Assembly: GCA_030533445.1 (NCBI GenBank)
Contig: CM060073.1
Location: forward strand, 38,333,428-38,397,427
Origin: Cyprinodon diabolis
Lineage: Eukaryota > Chordata > Actinopteri > Cyprinodontiformes > Cyprinodontidae
Length of the DNA: 64,000 nt
Direction: 5' to 3'
The position numbers and the translations under genes are program-made. Shown here one piece after another: positions 49,201 through 60,300 of this stretch (the first letter of the stretch is position 1; each line of letters begins with the position of its first letter). The notes beneath the pieces are model-generated. The model had not been told where the DNA came from, ran no database searches, and was given only the letters and a program-made list of their open reading frames with translations.

Positions 49201-52170
49201 ATGAGGTTTGATGTAATTTACAGCCAGATTTAAATCAGTCCTTTAGCCAAGCTTATTTAAGCTTGGCTAAATGTATATACCATTTCTTCACTTTGACATA
49301 CAGTGAAAAAATAATACAACAATAAAAAAATACATTTTGAATCCCATTTTTCTTGTAGATTTTTCCAAATTTAGATAATCTGCAGCTACAGTAAAGGGCT
49401 ATTAAAAACCTATATTTGATTGTTCCAAGAGGAAATTAAAATGCAAAATAATACAACTATTTTTTAGGTAATTCACTTATAATTTTGTAAGATCTTAAAA
49501 AACTGTGTTCTAAGAAATGTTTGCATGGGATATACTACTATTGCTTATGGTATTAGGATCCTCTTAGATGGCTTCTTCTACATCAAAAACTAAGAGCAGC
49601 GTTTCAGACTTATTTTCTTCCACTAAAGGTTATGCTCCTTAAGTTTGTTTGTGGACTGATTGAGCCCACGGAAGTAATTTGATTTTTTTTTCTGCCATGG
49701 TCAAGGATAAAAAGGGGTGATCATTAGATAACTATAATAACGCCTCTGGTCAATGTGGTGCTTTAATGAGATTTAAGGATGTTCAATCCAAGCATTGAAG
49801 AAATTACCTGCACGGAGCCCACACTGAATATACAAGTGCATCTCTTTGTGAATGAAATAGAAAGAGACATTTGAAAAGGCACTTAAAAGCAGCTTTATTA
49901 AAACAGCCCTAATTTTAAGGAAAATTAAGAAACTTTAGAGCCAAACAAGATAAGAACATCAATTCTATGTGCCATTTAGAGTGTAACGTTATTTGTAGAT
50001 AAAAAAGTTTGGATTAATTGATGATATTTCGTATTTGCACACATTATGTACCAATCATGCATAACGATACAACATCTAAAAGGTGAAGCAATTACATAGA
50101 TTTTCTTTCAATACTGGCGCCTGCTTATACTGTATGTGGTTTATGCTAGTAAACATATAGTTAAAAGTAAGGAACCTGGGCAAGAGCAGGGATTTTAGAG
50201 AGGTTTACAAGTGCAAAAATGTTATTGCTGGTCAACTGGGTTGGAGCATCTCAAAACTTAAATTCCTGTGGTGTGTGACTGGTCTGCTATAGTCAGTATC
50301 TATTAAATGCATCGCAGGGAAAAAAAACTTGACCCTGTTGTTTTAATCAACAACATGGGTCATGGGCAGCCGGGACTCATTGTTGCACAATGGGAATGAA
50401 GGCTGACCAAGAAAAAAATAAATAAAAGTTTTGTTTACAAAGAAATAGTCATAATGACCCCCAAAAAAATCAGAGAATTGCTCTAACAAAACTATCCTCT
50501 GGGGTTCTGGATTGAAACAATGAGACAGTGAGACAGACAAGTGAAAACATCCATAAGCTGGTTGAAAGAGCATTTTTCTGCTTGAAAATAAAATAAATAA
50601 AAAAAATCCTTATGTTCACACAAGCTAATTTTGAACTAAAAAATACCCATCTTAAGTGGCAGAGCTTGCATGTACGTAACATTTAAAAAAATAGAACATA
50701 TTAGTTACATATTTCAATTGGCTAATACTACATTAAACTAAAACTTAGCTCCGACAAAGATAGTAAGCATCAGAGAGAAGAAACTATCTAATATGGCATA
50801 TTGAAGATTTACAGTATTTTAGCCTCTAGTTTGGGAAACAACCCTTTTGTTCAGCTTATCCGTAGTTTTCTATCGTTATCTTCACAATAACAAAACCCTT
50901 TATAAAAACGTTATAATGGCATGCAAATTGGCCAAATTTGAACATTTATTGTAATGACGTCGTTTTTGTGTAAAGTATAGTGCCTGGTAAGAAAATTGAA
51001 GTTTAGGTTCTTTTCCTCTTGACTGCAGCGACGAGATGCTGCATTTTGTGTTATTTTTCCAAGACGCCTCCTCAGCTCCCAGCTCTCATCCCTCAGCCTG
51101 CACATTCAGCTAAAACGGCCCAGCAATCTATTGAAATGGTCTGAAAGCATTATCCACACAATGGAACATGTTAAAGGCAATGGTGTCCTGATAGGGCTGA
51201 TGACAGAGCTTGCTATGCCATAACAAGGAAGGTGTGAAAAAGGCATGATGATATATTCGAAAATACCCCCTCCCCCTTCTGCTGCACTGTGTTATGTATT
51301 AGATGTATAAATGATTTGTATTTGACTATAGCTTTCCCCACTATTTCTTACATTTCCGCTTTTCATGACAATGCTCTTCCTACAAGGATAAGCTCTTTTA
51401 GATTAAAATGTGAAAATGACATGCAAATTGTTTCTTTCTATCAAAGCCTGGGTCGATTTTCCCCATTGGAGAATCAGACGTAATAAAAATACTTCCCTGT
51501 AATAAAACCAAGAGTGTTCTACTGTAACATTTTGGCTGGATAAATATTTCTGTGGAACAGTTGAAAAAGTATGTTGCAATTATGGTAATTTTAAGGCTCT
51601 GCACCATGATTCACTCATAAATCAAATCCTAAAGTATCATTTTGTGTTCTGATCCCATTGGCTTAATTTTCTCCAGTATCAACTGCAATTAAGTGATTCA
51701 TTTTAAACTTGAACATAATTAAGATGGTTTTGAAAAAGCCTTTATAATTAAAAAGATGTACTGTCAAAAAGCATATTGGATTGTACATCTGTAACTACAT
51801 ACTGTATATTTAAAGACACTACATTCTGCAATTACACACAAAAAAGCTAATTAAACAGACTTATGGCACTTGAAATAGTTGTCTGTACTGTATTAGCCCA
51901 CAATATTTGAGGTAGTATGTTGAAACATAGTAACACTATTGCTCTTTTGGAACCAACAGTTGGATATAGAAAAAATTAAAATGAAACAGCAAAAGTAATG
52001 TTTGCTTCTGTTTCCTCGAACTCCAGTCGAACTCGCAGATGGCCACTTACACTGAGCCTTTTTCTGACTGAGGTTTGATCCTGTGAAAAGGGAGTTGTTT
52101 TCTTGCATGCTTGGTGTGAGGGATTTCTGTCAAGTCAATGAGTCCTTGCAATCAGCTGGTTTTCCTTAAT
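46229..52170 (-). other. Long non-coding stretch, probable intron
   Basis: About 5.9 kb with no recognisable exon or transposon. A minus-strand donor-like GGGAT|GTAAGT at about 46275 would create a stop if spliced to the exon at 46228, so it is not used that way. A perfect hairpin lies at 49242-49271. Confidence 0.45.
49242..49271. repeat. Perfect 14-bp inverted repeat (hairpin)
   Basis: Arms TTTAGCCAAGCTTA (49242-49255) and its exact complement (49258-49271) are separated by TT. Confidence 0.9.
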
Positions 52171-52172
52171 CA

Positions 52173-52473
52173 GGGCATACACTGTACGATTTTTTGCCCT
52201 TTCAGTTTCAGCCTCATGGCATGTCGTGCAGTATACAGGGGGTAACAAGGGGTGATTGGCCTCTCACATTGACCTCCCGATTAGGAATCGTAAGGTCGGG
52301 AGAAAATCAAATGTTTGAAATTCAGTCGGCCATCATAAGACTGATCAGAGCGTCAGGCCTCACAGTGTGAGAAAATGCATCATGAGCTGGGAACTTTTAA
52401 ACCCTGCAGTTTCGTCATACAGTTTGAACTGTAGCTGCGTGCAACGATTGAAAATATAGCACAGTGTATGCCC
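52173..52473. mobile_element. 301-bp MITE, superfamily unclear
   Basis: Inverted ends GGGCATACACTGT (left) and ACAGTGTATGCCC (right). The interior has TCGGGAGAAAATC and no coding capacity. No clear target duplication is visible. Confidence 0.6.
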
Positions 52474-52494
52474 AGCTTTAGACAGAAAAGTTTG

Positions 52495-52605
52495 AATCAA
52501 TCTGACTGTATGACCATAATGAATTGTTTCTGTAAAGTGCCTTGAGATAACATGTGTTGTGAATTGGTCCTATATAAGTAATTTAGATTGAGTTGAAAAT
52601 TTTAT
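52495..52605 (+). repeat. LINE/SINE 3' tail fragment
   Basis: TGTAAAGTGCCTTGAGATAA, TGTTGTGAATTGG, CTATATAAGTAATTTAGATTGA is the common fish retroposon tail pattern. Body sequence is absent. Confidence 0.5.
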
Positions 52606-52948
52606 ATAATTAAAACATATGTTTCATTAACTTGGCAAAGCCAGATTGATAGAATTCAAATTGAACTACATGAACGGATCTTAAAAGCCTCATGTATAAA
52701 ATGTTAGCAAAAGGGAGGGATATTCAGTACAATTGTTCGAGCTGATTGGGTATCTGCCTCCTATGTGGAGTCTTTAGCCAATCACAGCAGCAGGAGCAAA
52801 TAGATTTTTTATTTATTTATTTTTTTTGAATGGTGAAGTTAACGGATAAATGAAACTCTTACCAAATGCAGTTAGGGGGAACACAACCATCTTCTCATCC
52901 ACAAAGGGGAAAAAAAGTCCTTTTGCTTGTTTTTTAAAAAGAAATAAG

Positions 52949-53130
52949 CCCAGCAAACACATGTGTGTGGGCCCCACATGGGATTTACTTGGTCAATGGG
53001 GGATCCAAGTGGGCATGGGCTGTAAATGGGCATCCAAAGTGGGACCCACTTGAGTGATCAATGTAGGACCGATATGAGCCAGCCCAGATGGGCAATGCTC
53101 TATGGGCACCAGATGGGTAACAACTGGGAA
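52949..53130 (+). repeat. Subterminal repeat block of the transposon
   Basis: At least nine short variants of (C/A)NNNTGGG cluster in 180 bp, for example CCACATGGG, CCAAGTGGGC, GCATGGGC, AAATGGGC, AAAGTGGGAC, CAGATGGGC, CTATGGGC, CAACTGGG. CACTA-type elements usually carry such arrays as binding sites for the transposon-encoded DNA-binding protein. This use is inferred from position. Confidence 0.55.
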
Positions 53131-53405
53131 ATAAGTGTTGGTATAGCTGACTTAAATATAATTTTTAAAAATGTTTTAATTTGAAAATAATTCATGGAAT
53201 AATGTGTAATAAATTGTGCAGGGGCGCCATAATTTAAGATATTAAAACAGCTATGCTTAAATTAATATTTGATTAATAAAAGTATAGAATATAATAGTGA
53301 TCCATATAAAAAACATATTGTAAATTGTAAGATGCTTCTAGGAAAAAAAAAAAATTCAAAACTGAGTTAAAGATATTTTATATCTAGAGGTATTTTTTTT
53401 ACGCG

Positions 53406-53429
53406 CGCGATATTTCTGGAAATATCGCG
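53406..53429. promoter_or_regulatory. CpG palindrome in the putative transposon promoter
   Basis: Arms CGCGATATTTC and GAAATATCGCG are exact complements around TG. It lies just upstream of the leader exon in an otherwise CpG-poor region, so it may be a promoter or protein-binding site. The function is inferred. Confidence 0.4.
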
Positions 53430-53449
53430 AGTTGTTTTCAACCCCCTCC

Positions 53450-53553
53450 CCTCTGGAAGATTCTTTTCGCGCCTTTGGACGGAGTGAATGTTAAGAGAGC
53501 TGGTATTTTTCCTGGACAAAGTGGAATAAAAGAACAAGTTTTCTGCTGTAAAG
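53450..53553 (+). other. Candidate non-coding leader exon
   Basis: The segment ending CTGCTGTAAAG|GTAAGT at 53553/53554 has a consensus donor. The next strong acceptors on this strand are at 55303 (transposase) and 57368 (DUF4806 gene), each with an ATG within 8 bases of the junction. The exon's 5' limit (transcription start) is a guess. Confidence 0.45.
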
Positions 53554-53938
53554 GTAAGTTTTTTTTTTTTTATTTCTCTTGAATCTATGTATATCAGAAA
53601 TTATTGAAACGTGCTAAGGTTGTAAAAAAAGGCATTTTTACCTATTAAAAAAAGGGAGGGTTCGTAGTCAGAACAGTGAGATGTACTTAGCGAATTTGTT
53701 AGGTCCAGGCTTATCCATTAATGCTTTTTCATGTCTGAGCATTAAAGTCTGTGCTGGTTACCTCCTAGAAAATTGTGATTTTCCCCTTGTAAAATATAAT
53801 CATGGAGTCTCTTTTTATTTGGCATCTTCTTCAATCTGTTCCTTTTCATCTATAAATGTCTATCCGTTACACTCAAACACATCACCATTAAGCCTAGCAA
53901 CAATAATAATAAAAAAAAAAATCCATCCATCGTTATGG

Positions 53939-54088
53939 ATGGGGTCGAGTCGCGCAGGTGGATTATTAAACCTAGCAAAATGGCGGGAGCTGATCGGGCC
54001 AGTTTATGCTGCTGTGAATGTTGCCTACGAACAAAGTATCGCGCACCTGCTGGATCAGATACACTACAACAGCGTTAGTAGTGAAGAG
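53939..54088 (+). CDS. Orphan open exon with donor, unknown product
   Basis: An ATG at 53939 opens 50 codons (MGSSRAGGLLNLAKWRELIG onward, ending HYNSVSSEE) that stop exactly at a donor GAG|GTAAAT in phase 0. It has higher CpG content than its surroundings. Splicing to either downstream acceptor (55304 or 57369) would put the reading frame out of phase, so it is not an obvious part of the transposon proteins. It could be a fragment of another gene carried by the element, an alternative leader, or chance. Confidence 0.25.
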
Positions 54089-54356
54089 GTAAATTCACTG
54101 AACGGCTAGATGGGTATGAGTACTAAGGAAATGATAGATCAGAGTGTTTTTCAGTGGCGCATTGTGGGCTGTTTAATGGTCTTAGAGAAATGTTAAATGT
54201 AAGAACAGACATACCTATTAAGCCGTCTGTCCAAAAACCTCAAGAGATGGATTTAGTAGGGTTATTTTAAATCTGTTGAATGATTGATTTGGTATTCAGT
54301 AGTATTAGTCAACATAGATATAAATGATGCAAGAGATAAACAGTAAATAAACAAAA

Positions 54357-54426
54357 TGCATTCCCATAAAACATATATATATTTTTTTAAATAAATACAT
54401 TTAACAGATTAAAATTGCATTCCCAG

Positions 54427-54460
<34 letters not shown>

Positions 54461-54490
54461 TAATAAATACATTTAACAGATTAAAATTGT
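54357..54490. repeat. Direct duplication with (AT)n
   Basis: Two copies of about 60-70 bp: GCATTCCCA..AAA, an AT run, TAAATACATTTAACAGATTA. The second copy has a longer AT dinucleotide run (54430-54459). Confidence 0.8.
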
Positions 54491-55310
54491 TTCTTAGATC
54501 TGTCTATGTATTCCAGTCTGAAATGCAGATATTTTTGAGGAATACAGTGTTCTAAGTTAATTTTAAAAAATTAAGGACTAAGGAGGTGGCTGTACCATAG
54601 AAAATGCATATCAGGCTGTATAATTTATCCAGTAGAGCAGAATGTAGTCCAGACTGTTTAATATTTAATGTGCATTTTATCACCTTTGCTTATAATTTTA
54701 TACCCATATGTTAGATATGAATAGGTTTCTATAAGGAACCGAATGGGACAAAGAATTTTCTGTATTGTTCTTTTCAATAGCAATGTGGACTTTTCCTGGA
54801 AAGCAGTGGTAATTTGCTTGTGAGATGGTGTTGTTGAAAGTTCCAAGCCTGTTTGACTTAAAGACAGGATGCGGGGGTTTAAAACAGCTAATGAAATGAC
54901 AAAGAAAATCTTTAGAAAAAAAAAATGAAAAGAAACCCTGAGCTGGAGGAAGAAAAATTAATTGATGCACTGGACAGCTTTTTTTTTTATTTCATTTTAT
55001 AAATGATCTGTGCCCAAGTTGGCATCTGAGTTTTTTTTTTTTTTAAAGCTAAAGGACCAACAACAGCAATAACCCCCACCCACCAGAAGCTGGTTGTTTC
55101 TTTATGTGTAAAACACAAGTAATGCTATACATTTGGACAAAGAAAATATGATTACATGTAAATGTATGTCGATAGTGTTCAGGTCCCCAAAATGTTCATG
55201 ATTAAAGACTTTGTGATAGTGTAACTTATGGAGGTTGTTACCAAAGTGACCAAAACATTTTTGCATTTTACCCCTTTCTAATTTCACACCATTTGTTTTC
55301 TAGAAAAAAA

Positions 55311-57344
55311 ATGGAGCAGTCTGAGAGGACAAAGAGAAGAAAAATAGCTGCAAAAGTTGCTGAACATTTTTGGCTTGCTTCCCAGCAGAATGAGGCAGAG
55401 CATGATCTAGACTTTGATTATTTTGTGAATGAACCGCTTCAGGATATACATCATGATAGCGAAGATACTGAAGTCAGTTCACAGAATGAACAATCTACAG
55501 ACATTTTTTATGCTTTGGATTCTGAAATATTTCCAGAAGACTTTGAAACTGAGGGGTGTCATTTTAATGAGTTTGATCTGGATGATAGTACAGATTCAGA
55601 TGCTTTTTCAGACACACCAGATGATACAAAAGAACTTGCTGAGTGGGCTGCAGAACACAATGTCTCACATAATGCTTTGTCTGCCCTTCTTAAAATTCTT
55701 AGGCAAAAAGGTCTTAATGTACCATCAGATGCTCGAACATTGATGTCAACTACACGGAAATGTAATGTGATAAATGTGGCTGGGGGATCATACTACCATT
55801 TTGGAGTGAAGAATTCAATTGTTGCAGCACTGGAAAATTTAGATTTTGATCTAAAAGAACTAACGGATACTATAACACTTAGAATAAATGTGGATGGTCT
55901 ACCTTTATTCCGCAGCAACAATGTAAGCCTGTGGCCTATTCTTGGTAGAATCAAGGAGATTCCAAATTCTGATGTTTTTGTGATTGGCCTTTACTCTGGT
56001 ATGACTAAACCCTCTAATGTTCATGAATACTTGAAGGAGTTTATACAAGATCTACATGCAATTATGCAAGTGGGGGTTCAGTATAATGGTGTTCATTTCA
56101 CTGTTGCTGCTCCAGATGCATTCATTTGTGATGCTCCAGCTCGTGCTTTTCTTAAATCTGTTAAGGGACACACTGGCTATTATGCATGTGAGCGTTGCAC
56201 TCAAAAAGGTGTATATATGAATCGAAGACTATGTTTTCCTGAAGTTTCTGCTGAGCCAAGGACTGATGAGGCGTTTCGTGCTATGGCCTACAAAGAACAC
56301 CAGGTTGGCGTGTCACCTTTGAATGAGATAGGCGTGAAGTTAGTATCCGGTTTTGTGCTGGACTACATGCACCTTGTGTGTCTGGGGGTAATGCGCAAGC
56401 TCATTTATCTTTGGCTAAAGGGTCCAAGAAAATGCAGACAGTCTATGCAAATTCTTACAATGATATCAGCATTTATGATTTCTGTCAGGCAATACTTGCC
56501 TAAAAGTTTTGCACGGAAACCAAGGTCTCTCCTTGAAATTAGCATGTGGAAAGCAACTGAACTGAGGCAATTTCTACTTTACACAGGTCCAGTTGTTCTA
56601 TTTAATAAAATACCAAGCCAAATGTATAGACACTTTATGCTTTTATCTGTATCTATAAGAATAATTCTAACTCCGAATCTGTGTATTAATAACTGTGATT
56701 ATGTAGAGGATATTTTGAAGCTGTTTGTGAATGACTTTGGTTTAATTTATGGTCTTGAATTTGTTGGCTATAATGTACATTCTTTAATACACCTTTCACA
56801 AGATGCACGAAAGTTTGGCCCCTTGGACAGCATTTCCTGCTTCCCATTTGAATCCTTCCTGGGAAAACTGAAAAAAATTGTGCGGAAACCTCAGAAACCA
56901 GTGGAACAAATTGTCAAACGCATCTATGAAAGACAAAGACTTTCAAAAAAAAGAAAAAATATTTCTGTTTCCTCTCCTCTTAAACAGCCTCATAACTCTG
57001 GACCAATAACAAGTGATCTTGGAACTTGTAAGCAGTTCAGGAAATACACTGATGGACAGATATTGGTGGGTTGTTCCAAGGGTGATAACTGTTTCAATAT
57101 AGGAGGAAGAATTGTTATTGTGACAAACATTTTACAGGATGGTCAAGCTGTCAAAGCACTCTGTCAGGTCTTTGAAAACTGTAATGCTTTTTTCACCTAC
57201 CCATTGGACTCAACATGCCTTGGCATTTACTTTGTTGCAAATTTGTCTAAAAACATGCATGTTGTATCAGTTGATGAGTTGAAACAAAAAATGGTGCTGT
57301 TGCCACTGAAGTCTGGATTTGTAGTTTTGCCACTGCTGTTCTAG
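55311..57344 (+). CDS. En/Spm (CACTA)-like transposase
   Basis: A single uninterrupted exon of 677 codons. The start is the ATG at 55311, seven bases after a CACCATTTGTTTTCTAG acceptor. The N terminus is basic (ERTKRRKIAAKVAEHFW), followed by a very acidic region (residues about 25-110). A core (about 190-530) holds INVDGLPLFRSNNVSLWPIL, then GHTGYYACERC (a Cys pair), VLDYMHLVCLGVMRKLIYLW and CFPFESFLGKLKKIVRKPQK. These match the tnp2-type transposase pattern of metazoan En/Spm-like elements, in which Asp and His of DYMHL belong to the catalytic region. The tail (about 580-677) is a separate C-terminal segment. No stop or frameshift occurs, so the copy may be recent or under selection. Specific catalytic residue assignment is inference. 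Confidence 0.8.
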   Translation: MEQSERTKRRKIAAKVAEHFWLASQQNEAEHDLDFDYFVNEPLQDIHHDSEDTEVSSQNEQSTDIFYALDSEIFPEDFETEGCHFNEFDLDDSTDSDAFSDTPDDTKELAEWAAEHNVSHNALSALLKILRQKGLNVPSDARTLMSTTRKCNVINVAGGSYYHFGVKNSIVAALENLDFDLKELTDTITLRINVDGLPLFRSNNVSLWPILGRIKEIPNSDVFVIGLYSGMTKPSNVHEYLKEFIQDLHAIMQVGVQYNGVHFTVAAPDAFICDAPARAFLKSVKGHTGYYACERCTQKGVYMNRRLCFPEVSAEPRTDEAFRAMAYKEHQVGVSPLNEIGVKLVSGFVLDYMHLVCLGVMRKLIYLWLKGPRKCRQSMQILTMISAFMISVRQYLPKSFARKPRSLLEISMWKATELRQFLLYTGPVVLFNKIPSQMYRHFMLLSVSIRIILTPNLCINNCDYVEDILKLFVNDFGLIYGLEFVGYNVHSLIHLSQDARKFGPLDSISCFPFESFLGKLKKIVRKPQKPVEQIVKRIYERQRLSKKRKNISVSSPLKQPHNSGPITSDLGTCKQFRKYTDGQILVGCSKGDNCFNIGGRIVIVTNILQDGQAVKALCQVFENCNAFFTYPLDSTCLGIYFVANLSKNMHVVSVDELKQKMVLLPLKSGFVVLPLLF

Positions 57345-57369
57345 ATGTTTATTTTTCTTTCCCTCCAGC

Positions 57370-60300
57370 ATGCTGCCATTTGCTGTTGTTGATTTTCTGG
57401 ATGGTGGGGGTGTATCCATTGTTCCTTGCAAGTGGTTTACAGGACCAGCAGAAGACTCTTGTTTCTGGCCACCAGGGAGAGTCAATATCAACAAGGTGGT
57501 AAGGGATGAAATCTCTCCAAATACAGACTGGCCACAGTACAGAGTTCGCATCTTGGGAAAAGCTGGTGAGAAGCCTCATTATCTTCAAATATTTTATCAT
57601 TAAAGGTAGAAAAAGAAATGTTGCTGTAATTATCGACAACATTCTGTTTTGTATTGTATGTTATTCTTTTACAGAGAGCTATGAAAGTGCCAGAGTGAAA
57701 CTGCGGAGGTCTGAGACAACATCTGATCTGCAGACTGAGTCAGATTCTGGAGGGAGATTGGGAAAAGGAAAGCGAAAGAGGAGGTAATTATTTCCTTTTT
57801 AAAAGCACCTAAAAGAAACAGGGCCGGATTTATCAAGATCCAATTTTGCGTGCAGTAATTTGCGCTCGCAAACTGGAGTTTTGCGCAAGGGCTGAACCAT
57901 GGTTTGCGGGTGATTTAACAAGAGTGATTGTTTAACTGGTGGCAGGTGCAAAACTGTTGGAGACGCCCTATTTAAATGATGGTTTTGCGCGTTTTGTGGT
58001 TTGCGGCAAAGTAGTTTGTAGTTTCTACAAACTAGTGCATTAAGAAATTTAAATCTTACAGTGACCCCCCAAAAAAAAAAAAAAAAATATATATATATAA
58101 AGAAAAAACTTTGGCAACCTTTATTCCCTAAGGTGGTATGTGGCTGAATTTCTACTTCACTGCAGTAAAAACAAAAAACGAAAGAAAAAAAAACAGGTGT
58201 TTTGTATTGGCCTGTAGAAAAATGCACATACCAAATAGCTCACAATAAGTGACTGTGGATGAGATTACTGCGCGTACGCATACCCGCAGCATTGGCATGT
58301 TGCTCCACAGGCGCAAGGGGGAGAACCCCGACCCCGTCGGACAGCACTTCTGAAAAACGAGATTGGGAGATCCCAGCTCTCGCTGCAACCGTACGCTGGA
58401 ATGACCCAGATGCAAAAAAGTGCAATGTTGCAAGGAGTTTTGTGATATCTGGTACTAGGTGGGTCCTCCTTGTGGCTGGCTCCAAATCCATTCGGAGTTC
58501 CCCCAACAGCTCCAAAATGGCAATGCTGGATAAACTATATGTTTTGATGATCGTTTCCTCGTTCATTCCAAAAATATTCACACGGAGTTAAATAATGCGT
58601 TCTCTGCGTCTCCTTGCTTCATTTCGATGTCTCCTTCTTGCGACAATAACCGCTGCCATGTGTGCGCAATTACGCATACAGACCATTTGCACCTTCTTTT
58701 GAAACGTGTTAAAAATAGAGTCAGATACCGTTAGCAAAATTGCTTTCAGGTTTGATAAATCACTTTGCGAGTGCTAAGTTAATATATTTACATGTTCTCC
58801 TCCCACAAGACGCACTTTTGCGTGTAAACGCCCCATATTGCATATTCATTGCAGAAAAAGTACTAAATGGATAAGAGGCGCTATTTAGCACGTTTTAAAG
58901 ACCAAATCCTTTTAGCACGCTGTTGATAGATTAATTTGTACATTTTTTAGCGTGCGCAGTGAAATAGCTCATGTTTTTATACACGCAAACCTTTGATAGA
59001 TCCGGCCCTATGTGTATTATCAATATTATAAAAAAAACAAAAACACTAACATCAGATTTAAGTTTTTCGCTGTTGTAGCTCTAGTAAAAAAATTTAAATA
59101 TAATTTCTACAAACCAGATGTAGCCCAATGTAGTGTTGCTTTGCCAGTTTTGTTTCAAACTAGCTATCTCATCCACGGTGTCTGTCACAGCTACTTTATC
59201 TTTATACCTATAAGCAGTGCCTAAATGCATTTAAAATCTCATGGTTTTAAATAATTTTCTCATTTATTTAAAGGCCAGTGGTTCTGTCCAGCTCAGATGA
59301 GTGGGACGATCCCGCAGAACAACAAGAAACCTCAACACTGTCATCAGCAGAGGAGAGATCTTCAAGGATAACTCCCCACCCGAATGTCACCCATCCATTT
59401 GTTCAGCCACCAACACCCACAAGGCCTTCCCCTGTGGTTACACAACCAAATCCACAACGACTTGTACAGGACACAAATGCCAACATGTTTGTACGTGTTC
59501 TAACCCTTTTGGAGGACATCAAAGACACTCAGAGGGTTCATAGTCGAATGCTACAGTCTCTGCTGAAACAACGCGATGGACCAGTTGCTGCTGTGTTACC
59601 CGAGGGTGCTCGGTTTCCCCTCCAGACAGTCCAAGAAGTGGAAGCACTGGAGCAAAAGTTATTAGATCCTGTCTTCCTGAAAGAAGTGGTAAATATGAAT
59701 TATTCTGTGCCTACATTTTTTTAATTTTATGTGCCTAAATTCTTTTTAATTTTACGTCCACCTGTGTATAATCAAGGAGAGTTGCTTTTTATTCAAACAT
59801 TTTCAGTGGAATGAAGGAGTGGATAGAGATGAACAAAAGTTGATTTTTTTTTTTTTATTATTTCTGTAAATGCTACCTAGTCATTAATGCAATGCCAAAA
59901 CCAATCCTTTTTTTTTTTGGTTCATTATCATTTAACTCATTGCATCAGACTTTTAGACTTGACACTCAACATTCTAATTGAGATCATTTCAATATTGTCA
60001 TGACTGTGTAGATGAAGTTTTGTAATTTTAGCTGACTGACAGTATGATTAGTAAAATTTGTTTAATCTTTTTTCCTAAGGTTGCTGTTGTGGCAGAGATT
60101 GGAGGAAGTACAGTTGATGAAGCTACCAGAAGAATGATGGCTTTCATAATGGATAATCCCCTTTCTAGGGAATATAACTTTATTGGGCGCCATGGAAAGC
60201 GGGAATTTAGAGGCCTTAAGCTTTTTGAAGTGCTATATGGTAAGCTTATGAATTATATTTTACAAAATCTTGATGTTTAAAAGATAGATTCTCACTCAAA

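Noticed and set aside
58259..58591. 110-codon plus-strand open frame
   Set aside because: Antisense of the Harbinger transposase remnant.
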